A stretch of DNA of 64,000 nucleotides from Mycogone perniciosa (lineage: Eukaryota; Ascomycota; Sordariomycetes; Hypocreales; Hypocreaceae): positions 186,001-250,000 of the forward strand of contig JAOALB010000073.1 in the NCBI GenBank assembly GCA_025331125.1, written 5' to 3'. Below, piece by piece: positions 32,756 through 43,927 of this stretch. Below the pieces are notes generated by a model that was not told where the DNA came from, ran no database searches, and worked only from the letters and a program-made list of their open reading frames with translations. The translations under genes and the position numbers were made by a program. Numbering within the stretch: the first letter of the stretch is position 1; each line of letters begins with the position of its first letter.

Positions 32756-34028
32756 TTTCCTATCCAAAAGATGGAGATATCGAGGCGGATTTCTTTTTGT
32801 CTTTTTGCTGTATATTTTCATACTATTTTCGCTTTCCTTTCTGTATTGAAAAAAAGTGGTGCTTTGAAAATATCGATAATGGGGGGGGGACTTGGCCAAG
32901 GCTGCTGGATGAAGTCAAATTTTTTCCTCCTTTCTTGACTTGCTTGGAGTTGTTTGAAACCCAATAGCATGCATCATGCATGTATCACAGTTCAGTTGAG
33001 AATTATGAATAAATAGTATATAAAATATTGCGTAAAATGCTTGTTCATCCGCTTTGGAGTTCTTTGGAAAACCCGAGTATCCTCCGTAATAAAGTGCTTG
33101 CCTTATATTCTGAGCCCGGCATCCCATTAGTTTCTTCACCCGATCTATTACCGAGACACTCCAAACAAATACGTCTTATATATATCACTGACACTTTTGG
33201 CTTATATCATACCTAGGTAGGAGATACATTGTTTTACCCAATTCAGCAACTCGCTCATCTGCAGGGTAGGTGGAGAACAGAGTGCCCGAGAAGGCGATCT
33301 GAAGATCCCCAGCGATTCAGACTGGTGGGGTAAATGTTTCAGAGTCTCTTTTTGTTAAGGGCGTAATTCATGCATTCTTGATACTCTCTTTTTCTCTTCA
33401 TTCGGCTTACTACACGTCAGTTTTGTGGCTTGTTGGACGGTGAATGCATGTCGCCAAGATGGGGAGATGGCCTTCCAGCTTGGGTTAAGCAGTCTTTTGT
33501 GGCATGCATGATACACTGAACAGTCAGAGCATTGCAGATCTTCATGCAATATACATCAAAAGCATCTTCTTCTCTCTCAAACACACCTCCTGGCATCTTC
33601 TTCATCGAAGAGATGACACACAGGGTCTGGGGTGGTGTGATCTCCAAAGTGTTATGCAAAAAACCAATCCCACGTGAGTGAAATGCTCATCACGAAGCTG
33701 ACCAGGTGCATGTTTGCAAAAGTCGCTTGATGCTCCGATTGGTCAATGTGCATTACTATCTGCATGAGAGGCGTCATGTACGTACGAGTAAGTTTCAACA
33801 CCTTCTCCGTCAGCCCTGAATCCCTTGTCGCAGGGGTCCAGTTGGGATCTTTCTGAATCGGGCTGATCATCCTGACGTTAAGCTACAGAGTACGGAGCAC
33901 ACGAGCTTGCATTTTATTCTTACGTGAATCGTGAATGTTCCTCCAATTACTTCTTGTTTTCTTCTTCTCTTCTGGTGTTTTGTGAATTTTCCCTATATTT
34001 TTGTTATTGTAGTTTTGTTAATACCATC
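32756..34028. other. Intergenic region, tRNA to ABC1 kinase
   Basis: AT-richer spacer with a short G run near 32,881 and the promoter and 5'UTR of the ABC1-family gene, including T-rich sequence at about 33,945-34,020 and one TACGGAGCAC motif near 33,890. No gene recognised. Confidence 0.55.
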
Positions 34029-35876
34029 ATGGCCTCACGTCTTCTAAGGACAGCGGCATCCTCGCCAATTCTCTCTCGGACGAGAATACCGCCGAGCTTA
34101 CATCTCCGACTGCGTTCCAACGTTTTCCAACCGTCATTATCCCTCCAGCCTCTTCGGTGCCATGTCAGGCCACAGAGCACCGTCTCGACTGCAGCAGAGT
34201 CAGCGCCGCGGCAGAAGCTCAGATGGTACTGGAAACTGTTGATCGCCTTTGGAGGAATCGCCGCTGCGACCACTGCCAGTGCATATATCGCAGACAAATA
34301 CTACATGGGGGGCATCATATCCCGTAGTCTGCGGGCATACAGGACTCTAGCATCAGTCGGCCTTGACTACAAACTTCACTCGGGCAAAAACCCCAAACTC
34401 ACACGGGTGCCTATCGACGAACTCCACGATCGCAATGCGGCTCGCGTAGCCGATATGGTCAAGACCAACGGCGGCATGTTCCTAAAGATTGGCCAAGCCA
34501 TCGCCGTACAGGGAAATGCCCTTCCTGAGGCCTATCAGCGCGAGTTTAAGGAGATGTTTGATGATGCCGCGCAGGATTCGTGGAGCGATGTCCAGACTGT
34601 TGTGAAAGAGGAGTTTGGAGCCAGTGTGAGCGAGGTTTTTGGACCGAATATTGAACATGAGCCTCGGGCGTCGGCTTCCATAGCACAGGTTCACTATGCA
34701 AAGCTGCCGGATGGGCGAGAGGTTGCTATTAAAGTGCAGCACAGGAAGATTGCACAGCAGGCATCATGGGATCTATGGACAATCAAGTAAGCCCGGAGAA
34801 ATATCTCTTGATCAACATGTTGGTGGCTAATCTCGAATAGGTGCATGATTGAGATTATTGGAAAAGTGACCAATATCCCCATCGAAGGCCTCGGCGGATA
34901 CGTCATGCACAACATCATGAAGGAAACAGACTTTGTCAACGAGGCTGCTAACACCAACCGGATCACTGAGCTTGTAAATGCTGATCCTCAATTTCGTGAC
35001 CGCGTGTACATCCCCAAGATCTACACAGAACTTACATCAAAGCGCGTCATGACATCTGAATGGATCCACGGTGCTAAGCTCTGGGACAAGGACATCATCA
35101 CTGGCAAGTACGACGCTTCTGTCGAGTCGCCAGGCATGGGCCTCAACGTCGCCGAGGTTATGTCCACTGTCATCGAACTGTTCTCATCGCAAATGTTCAA
35201 ATGGGGCTTTGTACACTGCGATCCGCACCCGGGTAACATGTTTGTGCGGCGCCTCCCGTCAGGTAAGCCGCAGATTGTGCTGATCGACCATGGTTTATAT
35301 ATTTCAATGACCGAAAAATTCCGGCGACAATATGCGCGCTTCTGGGGGGCGCTTCTCACGGGCGATCAGAAGTCGCTGGATGAAGTATCCGCGGCATGGG
35401 GCATGAAGACATCCGATGCATGGGCAGACACATTCATGTCGCGCGAGAAGAAGCCAGGCCCCGAAATCCCGGATGAGACACCCGAGGAGCGCTCTGAGCG
35501 AATGATCGATGAAGCTGCCTCGTTCTTCGGTGAAGAGGGCCTCTACCCGCGGGAACTAATGTTCTTAGAACGGAACTTGGCTCTCGTGCAGGGAAGCAAT
35601 CGGTTCTACGAGTCACCTGTGAACCGCCTGGGCATGATCGGCCGCTCTGCGATGCAGAACTTGCTCGAAGACCGTGAGATGTTGTTCTCTCAGGCCTTGG
35701 GTTCACGATGGTCCATGTTCGTCCTCGATGCTGTCTTTTACTTTAGCAGAGCGAGGCAATACATGGGCTGGGGCAAGGGTTTTGAGGAGGAGCTGAAGGA
35801 GGCAGAGGAGAAGGCTGCTCAAGAAATGAAAGATTCCGTGTCTGGGCTCTGGGAAGTTGACGAAGAGGGACAGTGA
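34029..35876 (+). CDS. ABC1/ADCK (UbiB) family atypical kinase, mitochondrial
   Basis: Two exons (34029-34786, 34841-35876) give 597 residues. The first ~35 residues are rich in Arg, Ser and Leu without acids, a typical mitochondrial presequence; a hydrophobic segment (KLLIAFGGIAAATTASAYIA) follows at about 74-93. Family motifs: GGMFLKIGQAIA (the KxGQ motif), RASASIAQVHYAKLPDG with VAIKVQH (ATP-site lysine), HCDPHPGNMFV (catalytic loop) and VLIDHGLY in place of DFG. Members act at the inner membrane on lipid and coenzyme Q handling; this one looks nearer the ADCK1/Mcp2-type subgroup than the Coq8 subgroup, which is inference. A longer in-frame start (33924) was rejected because it adds a T-rich, 5'UTR-like stretch ahead of the presequence. 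The single intron is 54 nt. Confidence 0.88.
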
Positions 35877-36400
35877 GGCAGTGTGTACGAAAATTACGGA
35901 CGGGAGGGCATTGGAATTGAGATGGTGATCGGAGTTGTACTGGTATGGGTTATGAACGACGTTATTCTTTTGTTTCCTTTGTTGATTGATGGCATTTATG
36001 GGTACCGAAGGCCACTGTTGTACATTATGAGCATCCCCAGATAGCAAAACAAATTTTCTTGAAAATTTCAGAATATTCCTCCCTCATGTGGTCGGATGTG
36101 TGTTTCCTGTTGCACGACATGCCAACGTAATATGTTCCAGTGGATAGTAAGCCCGCAGATTCTAGAATCCAAATTATGTATGAAACGCCAGACGATTTCC
36201 TCACCCCCTGGCTCCAGAAACGTAATACTATGGGGTAAGACCAAGTCTTGGCTTGAGATCGCATCCTGCAAATCCGATCGAACGATTTTAGACAACGAGA
36301 ATCGTGGCGGAAGATCGTCCCGTTCCTTGCTAATGCCTGACTTTCAAGATATTCGGGATCGAAAGACGAAGACCAGGAAGCCAACATAACTCATTGTGAT
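35877..36400. other. Convergent intergenic region
   Basis: Lies between the 3' ends of the ABC1-family gene (+) and the APH-family gene (-). No coding signal beyond chance ORFs. Confidence 0.6.
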
Positions 36401-37164
36401 TTAAATTTTCTCCTTGGATATGATCTGCGTCAACAAGTCTACGTCGTCAACCTCCCCCTCTAATGCGACGGACGGGCCTGGTCTTCGAAAGAACATTGCC
36501 TCAAATTCAGGTGGATAAAAGCCTGCGTATTCCCAATCAACAATGGCTTTGATCTTGAGAGTGGAAGGGTCAACGATGACGTTGTTTGCGGAGAGGTCGT
36601 TGTGACAGAAGACGAGATCGTGTGTATCCCGTGGTCGCATTCGCCATGGCCTGCCGTTGGACAATCTCATGATGCGATACGGCGGCAGCACCTGTTCACA
36701 AAGTTGTATTAATTCAGTGTCAGGCAACGCTTATAGATGAGTCTTACCAAACCAGTTGGACCACCCCAGGTGTTGGATTTCAGGCTTCTCATTGTTTCGA
36801 TGTGAGTTTGGAGTTCCTGGGCAACAATCTCCTTGTTGTTATCATCGAGCTCGTTCATGGCAACGCCGTCAATGTATTCAGTGATTAAGTAGGCAGCTCC
36901 ATCGTCCTCGAAACAGGCATGGAGCTTCGGTAATGGGATGTTTGTATTCTCCGTGAGATACTTCAAACAGGCCCCCTCATTCAAGACTCGTTCCATGTTA
37001 AACAACGGCACATGCATGTAGCCGTTATGCTTCTGCCATTCGGTCGGTCGCAGACTTCTCTTGATCCAAGTCTCGCCGACTCTGTAGTATTTCCGCTCGG
37101 GTGTGATGGAGACGCAATGCTCCTCCGCCTTTGCATTCAATTCTTGGTTCGTAGGTGGCGCCAT
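36401..37164 (-). CDS. Aminoglycoside phosphotransferase (APH)-fold kinase-like protein
   Basis: Two exons on the minus strand (37164-36748, 36692-36401; coding from 36691) give 235 residues. The fold is that of APH/choline-kinase-like small-molecule kinases, widespread and mostly uncharacterised in fungi. Visible motifs: the ATP-lobe segment YYRVGETWIKRSLRP, the hinge region AAYLITEYIDGVAMNEL, the catalytic loop LVFCHNDLSANNVIVD (Asp as base, Asn for metal) and the metal-binding IKAIVDWEYAGFYPPEFE. The family is normally longer at the N-terminus; here the glycine loop is reduced, so activity is open. The intron uses GTAAGA/ACAG. The substrate cannot be predicted; drug resistance is not implied by this family in fungi. 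Confidence 0.82.
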
Positions 37165-37721
37165 CGTGGGTTCAAGTCGGAAGAATGTAAATAATATACT
37201 ATGTCCTGTAGAACAAGACACGGTCTTTTATGTATGACCCCCTCAAGTTAAAAGGTAGTAAGTTTGGAAGCTTTCAGATGCTTTGGTTCATGTAAGGCAT
37301 ATCTTGTTAGTTGGTAGGTGGGGTGAGAATTGAGCCTGGTGAGCCTCATGTTGGTTCCATCATCACATGGTGTGGAGAGGGAGGCTGAGCACGCGGCAAA
37401 CACGCCCTCTAAGACTGCTGGTGTTGATGAGACTGCATATTTGGCATAGAAAAAACAGGTTTTAGATTATTCTTAAAATTTCATAAGATACAATCTTTTG
37501 AATGCAATTTTCATTGGGTAAGTAAGACTGCGTACTAACTCCTCCAACCATCCAACTCATGCAAGTCCCGACACCTCCCTGCTTCACTACTAACCCCCAA
37601 GACTTTCGGCACCCTTGGATAGACATGCTATGCACATCTTAATCAGTAACTTACCCATATTTTTGTTCTTGAAAAGGTAAATTAACGCACCTAATACCTT
37701 GCTCTTTGGTCTATTCACAAT
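37165..37721. other. Spacer upstream of the APH-like gene
   Basis: AT-moderate sequence; promoter of the APH-like gene on the left and 3' flank of the small zinc-ribbon ORF on the right. Nothing else seen. Confidence 0.5.
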
Positions 37722-37799
37722 CTACCCGCAGAAGGGGCATACCTGAGTGCTCGAGATGGAGGCCCCGCACTTGGAACAATAGACGACTTCAGACGGCAT
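37722..37799 (-). CDS. 25-residue zinc-ribbon microprotein ORF
   Basis: A tiny ORF starting ATG at 37799 and ending TAG at 37722-37724. It encodes MPSEVVYCSKCGASISSTQ followed by VCPFCG. The CxxC-x9-CxxC pattern with Gly after each pair is that of a rubredoxin-like zinc ribbon. Nothing else in the peptide is recognisable. A GTATGC after the Gln codon could act as a splice donor, so it may instead be the first exon of a longer protein; no clear second exon was found downstream. Small size makes chance possible, but two complete knuckles in 25 residues beginning at an ATG are unlikely by accident. Confidence 0.4.
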   Translation of the reverse strand: MPSEVVYCSKCGASISSTQVCPFCG

Positions 37800-39065
37800 G
37801 ACTGCGGTTTTGTGCGTGTCACAAAAGAGATGCAAATAGGTAGCGAGTATAAGATGAAATGATCGTGATTGAGAATAAGATGTAAGGTGCTGAGAGATGG
37901 TAGAGCATTCGCAAGGAAATGAATGGCTAGTTTATAGTATTAAGACCCAAGGCTTCTTGCAGCCGATAACTATCATCTAGAGACCAAATGTAAGGCATTC
38001 TAAGTAGATGTCAAATGAGCCATCGAAAGAAGCCTTGAGATAATCTGCCTTTCCACCTGTGAGCAGAGAAAGATGTTGTCCAATATGGTAGAATTTCCCA
38101 GTGACCACAAATCCCGGCCAACCCCAAACGATGAATAGGCAGGCAACAGAGCAGAGGACTTATTCTTAACCCCAAATGTGGCCACAATGAAGATTTCCTT
38201 TTTAAATCGATCTTCCCGGTTGTGTAGTGTTTAGCTGATAGAGAATAAAGGCCCTATGGAAATCAGCATTCCCGTTCCAAGGCTCACTTGGTTGATAAGT
38301 GAGCTTGAAGGGTGCTGGTTCTGTTGTGGGGCGAGGCTACCATCATGTTTGACAAACTTGCAAGGCAGTGTAGTGAAGCCAACGGCAAGGCTTCATCTTG
38401 GAATCTTCGAAGTCGCAGTTGAATGAGATTGAAAAGAGCAAGCCATCATGTCCCCAGAACACCACATATCCACTATGCACTCTATGGAGCATAGGAAGAC
38501 TTCATACCCACCCATTTTGTAGATCCGCAGTGATTATTCCTCATCCCGACCGCCCACGAAATATGCTCAACCAGTCACTATCGGCTCTCACTCCGTATGG
38601 ATCAACTCCAAGTACTTACCAGCCCAAGTGGACACCCGACCTCGTCGAACTTGAGCTGGAAAGAGTTTGAGAAGAACTACATCAACCCTGTCTGTATATG
38701 ATGTCCAGCGCCTTGAAACTATTCGGCACGACAGTGGAACCCTCCTATTCTGTGAAAACTCCACTTGAGTCCGTAATCGCAACGCGGTTAAGAAGTTTGT
38801 GATGGGGCACTTTGGACTGGAGGTAGCATACTCGGACGTAGATGTTTTCGGCATGGGTTGTCAGATGCAGTGGCTAGTGAGTGGTAAAACCTGTACAGAG
38901 GATCCCGCCCGTCTGGGCCTGCTGGTGGTCACCATGATGTCTACGTAGAATGATGGAAGCAGGTGATTGAGATAGCTCAAGAAGTAGGAGACTTTGTTTG
39001 GTTGGTCGAGTGCTGGATAATGTCCTGATCGCTTAAAACAGTGGCGCCCTGGGGTTCATATCCTA
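37800..39065. other. Spacer between zinc-ribbon ORF and NLR pseudogene
   Basis: About 1.27 kb without a recognisable gene. A + strand frame at about 38,698-38,950 reads as rather natural protein with one internal TGA (38,751-38,753), but I cannot assign it to a family. Confidence 0.45.
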
Positions 39066-42000
39066 TTATATAGCGCCTTTATTGCGAAGGAGCTTGACAA
39101 CATTCCCATCCCCTCCTTCAGCAGCATAAAATAATAGCGTTCGGCCGCTATTATCTGCTAACTCAATATTGGCGCCTTTATCGAGAAGAAGCTGGATAAT
39201 ATTCCGACTCCTTACTTTAATAGTATAAAATAATGGCGTTTGGCTGTTATTATCTGCTGATTTAATATTGGCGCCTTTATCGAGAAGAAGCTGGACAGTG
39301 TCCCGATTCTTAGAAGCACCTGCAGCATAAGATAATGGCGTTTGGCCATCATTATCTGCCGACTCAATATTGGCGCCTTTATTGAGAAGAAGCTGGATAA
39401 TATCCCGATGCCTTCTTTCAGCAGCGTAAGATAGCGGCGTCCGGCGATACTTATCCGCTGACTGAATATTAGCGCCCCTGTCGAGAAGGAGCTGGACAGT
39501 ATCCCGATGCCCTCTTTCAGCAGCGCGAGATAACAGTGTCTGACCATTATTGTCTACTAACTTAATATTAGTGCCCCTGTCGAGCAGGAGCTGGACGACG
39601 CCGTCATGGCCATTGGTTGCGGCAGAGAGGAGTAGATCGCGAATAATCTTATCCTCCGAATCGACTTGGGTCCCTTTCCGAAATAGTAGGTTAATCACAT
39701 CTTGTTGTCCATTACAAATAGCATAAGACAACGGTGTGCCCCCGATTTCATCTTTTGAGTCGACCCGAGCTCCTGCCCTAAGCAGCAATTTGATGGCGGC
39801 CACATTCCCGTTCCAAATGGCATATGATAGGGGTGTTCGGCCGAATTTATCTACTGAGTCGACCTCGGATCTCTTCCAAAACGGTAATTTGAAGATACTC
39901 CATAGCGCACTAGCACTGCCTCGGATCAATAATTTGACAACGACATCAAAGCCATTTCCCGCAGCCCATGAAAGTGCTGACCGCTTGTATGTGCCATCCT
40001 TCGTGTTCAGCTGGATGGCGTCCATTTTCAGTACAAGCTTCACCACTGCGTCAAGCCCGAAGTAGGATGCAATCATAAGCGTAGTGAAGCCTTTGGGGAA
40101 CTCTTTGTTTGTGCTCTTCCAAAAGGCCCTGAACCAAATTGAGCAACGTTTTGAGTTCATGTCGCAGACTCCCAATATCTCTTGTGCCATTGAATTCGTG
40201 ACCTTGATATGTGACCCCCGGAGGTGCGTGGTCCAATAAGTGGCGGAGTAATCAAGGAAGACGTGGCTGTCCATGTGTTGTGATGATTCGGTTTCATCAA
40301 AAGAATAGGTCTCAAATTCCGCGTGAAGTAGGTACCAGATGCAGATCCTGGCAAGGATTTCATGAGACTCTTGCGGTTGTAGCAGATGTTTCCATTTGAG
40401 ATTCCCATAGATGGGAACGGAGCCAACGGACGACTCCGTCGAGTCATTCCGAACCAAGAATTCCCTCGCGGTTTGATGGAGGAGATAAACCCTTTTGTTG
40501 ATGATTACCACAAAAAGTCCACACATGTCCCGGACATTCTCATGCAAACGATCTTCAGATCTAAGATCGAGGTCGTTGTAGGACCGGTGGTGTTTCCGGA
40601 CAGCTAAAGCAAAACCCAATTCTCTTAGCGTCAGGGCCCGTGCTGCTCCTACAATGATATGTAGAATTTTCTTAGCCTCTGCGAAATCATGACTCTTTGA
40701 CAGAATTCTGTCATATGCCTCGTCGACTGTTTTTGGAATGTGGGAAGTGGCCCGAAGTATCCCAGCCTTATCGATGCCGATGTCAGTTTCGATGAGATCT
40801 AGGGTGAGGTAAACCCAGAGATACGTTCTATGAGGGACATGCATAAGCTCTCGCAACAAGAGATCTCGCTCATCTTGTGTAAGCTTGAGTCGATCTCCAA
40901 TACTCTTGACTCTAGCTTTGATAAATATATCAATCTCAGCAGAAATCTTCTTCATCTCTTCCTCACTTTCCCCACTGAGGTGAATAACAGGTAATCCCGG
41001 GATTTCCAGATCCTGAAAGCCCCGTCGGATCCCACCAAATGGTCGACTCGTTAAGAGAAATTTCAAGTTAAAATTCCTCTGGGTGCCATACAATTTGCAT
41101 AGCGCTTTGGCGAGCAGGGATCATCAAGTGCGTCAAGAACACAAACGATTTCTCCAGCATTCTGTTCTTGTGCGGCGGCGAGAAGAGCGTCCCATAGATC
41201 GCCAAATGAGGACATAGACCTTTCCCCGCCGGCTTCGAACTGATCGAGAAGACCTTTAGAGAGTAGGTCACGTCTCTGCTTGAAGAGTTGTTGCAGGATA
41301 CAACAAAGAGCACTGACAATGCTCTTTTGGTCGTCGAAGTCGTCTTTGAAGAAAAAGTAACATACGGTCTTGGATTCCTCCGCCAGAAGGATGGAATCAA
41401 CCAGGTGTCTGACAAGAACCGACTTTCCGCACCCAGGGTCTGCGGACACCCAAAGCATTCTTGATGATTTGCACTCTTCCCAATCTAAGAAGAGCTTATG
41501 ATGCACGAACCACTCGCATGTTCCCTCGACCCGGTCTGGATTTCGATCTTTCCGATCTCGGGATGGTGAGGTATAGAGCTTTTTCAGGATCTCGCTTTCT
41601 CTCGCTTTCCGTGCTGGGTCCTCCTGCATGCCCATGGTTCCGATCGAGCTCTCCTCCGTACCTGTACTCCAATTCTCCAGGAAGGCTTTTGTGGCAGCCG
41701 CTGCTGTTGCCGCTGCATAGCCCTGTCACCTCTTGTTCTTATGACTGTCTGCATAGTCACAGACACCCTTGATGACCAGGGAAGAAGGGAACACCTCCCA
41801 CACGCCTGCACCCTCCATTTCAAATGCGATAACTTTATCCCGGGCAGCAATTCCGTCTCGATCTTCTCCAGATCTCATCACAGTATCTCCTGTAGCAACC
41901 AGCCCGAAATGAATGGCGGGCTGAGGCCCGCTAGATGGCTGCATTAGCCGGACGCGAGGCACCAACTCCTGCTCGCTGCATCTGAGCTCCCTACAGCTCA

Positions 42001-42753
42001 TCTCAACAGCCGTGTCGCACACGCCATCTCCGTCGTCACCTGCACATATCGCACAGGCTAGGGGCTCGTAGTGCATGTGTCGTTGGGTTGACTTGAAGAG
42101 TCGGTCTTCGGCAGGCCCAGGATATGCTGCCGCAGTACCAAGTCGCTGCTCTAGTACATCAAGATATTCCAAAGTTTTGTTCTGAAGCTCGCTCCGAAAT
42201 TCTGTGGTTCGTAACTTGGCCAAAACCGTGCGAATCTCGGTGCTAGGCCTCGGCAAATTAATCGCCTCCCGAGATCGTACTGAACAAGCCCTTCGCTGAT
42301 CACCACGTCGCCGAGAATCAGTTCATCAGAACGTTGCTTCCCAAACCCGAAGGGTGTGCCTCCACAAATGCCAACCATAAGAGCAAGCCTGATTCCCGGA
42401 AAACTGGCACGAAGATGTGCCGCCGCGACAGCAGCAGCAACTTTCCCCATATTAGGCATATGCACCAAAACGACGTTATGGGACCCGATCACGCCGGCCG
42501 AGTACGTGTTTGTGTCTTCCGGCATCTTGCCATATTTCATGACATCCCACCATATGTCAAACAATGCACCGGCAGTGTTTGCCTCCAGGGGCAGTGCGCA
42601 AATGATGGCGACCTTGAAATCATATCGAGATCTCGGTGGGGAATCGCGCTGTCGAGAAGCGTAACTTGGGTCGATGCTGTCGGGGCGGATCGTATTGACG
42701 GCCAAACAAACATTGCGTGCTTCTGGCCGTTCGGATTCCGATGCGGAATCCAT
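39066..42753 (-). pseudogene. NLR/STAND protein gene (PNP_UDP_1 - NACHT - ankyrin), disrupted
   Basis: On the minus strand this is a fungal NOD-like receptor, the class behind non-self recognition. N-terminal nucleoside-phosphorylase-like domain (42753 to ~41730): YDFKVAIICALPLEANTAG, MPNMGKVAAAVAAAHLRASF, VGICGGTPFG, KVIAFEMEGAGVWE, VIKGVCDYADSHKNK. NACHT domain with Walker A ADPGCGKSVLVRHLVD and Walker B IVCVLDALDD, then LKFLLTSRP. The C-terminus has about ten ankyrin repeats (39,066-40,050), the last ones nearly identical. Three lesions: a frame change at about 42,256-42,290 (between QYDLGRR and LPRPSTEIRTVLAKL); a TGA at 41726-41728, where relatives have Trp (HKNKR-W-Q), with clear coding after it; and a frame change with a small deletion at about 41,119-41,123, just after Walker B. 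It would not give one full-length protein unless these are sequence errors. Confidence 0.85.
39100..39600. repeat. Tandem ~99-bp ankyrin-coding repeats
   Basis: Five consecutive, highly similar units (each coding a variant of the consensus DTVQLLLDKGANIESADN) form the 3' end of the NLR gene. Unit spacing is about 99-102 bp. High identity between units is typical of recently expanded, recombining repeats in fungal recognition proteins. Confidence 0.8.
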
Positions 42754-43927
42754 TTTCGAATTGCATATGAGCGCTCAGGATGGACTGGGTTTTCTTCAGA
42801 TTTACAGAAAATGGAAAAGAAGTTGAAGTCTGCAGAGCCTGACGAGGCTCGTCACTGGATGCCCAAAATGACAGCTGAAGGCAGGCAGGGTACCCCGCCC
42901 GCATAACTCTGTACAATGTAAATACTGATGTACGGAGTGCCTATTTGTCTATGGAGGGAATGCCAAGGTGCATCCGGAGATCGATGCCCTTTCCCGTGCA
43001 GCTCGAGATCGTCCAGCAAGCAAGTCGGACGATGATACAATTTGATAAGACGGATTGCTTAGCGTCAAAGTGTTTGAAGACAAGCTGAGAACGCCTCTGT
43101 CGACCATGGCGCTAGCGAACTAATAATCTCTGGAGACATCAAGGCAGTCTTCTACTCGCAGACGGCAGAACGCTGGAGGCCGATATCATTGTTGCGGCGA
43201 AGGGCTTCCAGGACTTCGAGGATCACGCAGCCAGTCGTGCGACGGGACTATACCGTGTGATACAGGTCAACCTGGGCCTGATATGAAACAAAGCAATAAA
43301 ATAGCAATTCATACAGCGTGATTAGGAGGCCAGGAGCAAGGTTATGTAGTTATCAACAAGCTCTTACCAAGGCCTTTTCCTCATTTATGCTAGCATGATA
43401 ATGTGTGATTTCATACTGACTTGTTAGTGTTTTATACGTGAATAGCGACATGTCACGCCATGGCCACTTCGCCCTTGCGCAGCATTACGGCCAGCTTCAG
43501 GACATCCCTCTGCACCCTCCACCATATTAGAGCGCACCTTGACAATCCTAACCCACAAATTGGAATAGGGGAGAACACGTGCCTGTCTCATCCAGTGGCG
43601 AATGAGAAGTGGAATATCAATATTATCAAATCACCCAGTCAGACATTCGGCCCGTCGGGTTCGGGCTCGCCGCCAGTGCTCCGCACCACGGGGGCTTCCA
43701 GCACTAACAGAAATGGTCCTGTAGGGAGCACCAGTGGACGTTTTTGAGACCAGGGATAGATGACCATTGCGTTCGCGTTCGCAAGCTCGATCCCTGTCTC
43801 TGTTGCAAATATTTATCTTTGCATTTTTCAAGAAGAAGTCAGAAAGTCTGTTCTACACACCTGTGCATTATTTATAACCGGCATCCCTTCTTTTGCTGCA
43901 TTATTAGTCTATCTGCCTATTCCATCC
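42754..43927. other. Spacer between NLR and Zn2Cys6 regulator
   Basis: Promoter side of the NLR gene (one GTACGGAGTGCC motif near 42,930), a possible flavoprotein fragment (listed separately), and the 3' flank of the transcription-factor gene. No intact gene. Confidence 0.5.
43131..43285 (+). pseudogene. Possible fragment of an FAD-dependent monooxygenase
   Basis: One + strand frame reads SLLLADGRTLEADIIVAAKG, which resembles the LxDGxxxxADLVVGADG motif of salicylate-hydroxylase-type monooxygenases, and continues ATGLYRVIQVNLGLI to a stop. No flanking GxGxxG or C-terminal domain was found, so if real it is a small relic. Confidence 0.3.

Noticed and set aside
33924..34028. Upstream in-frame ATG of the ABC1-family gene
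   Set aside because: The added residues are Phe/Cys/Ser-rich from a T-rich leader and would bury the clear mitochondrial presequence that begins at 34029.
38698..38950. + strand frame reading through one TGA (AVKKFVMGHFGLEVAYSDVD)
   Set aside because: It looks protein-like, but I recognise no family, and flanking exons or splice sites are not evident; kept only as a remark in the spacer entry.
39100..39600. Regular ~99-bp units considered as a CRISPR-like or satellite array
   Set aside because: The units translate into consecutive ankyrin repeats in the NLR frame, which explains the periodicity fully.
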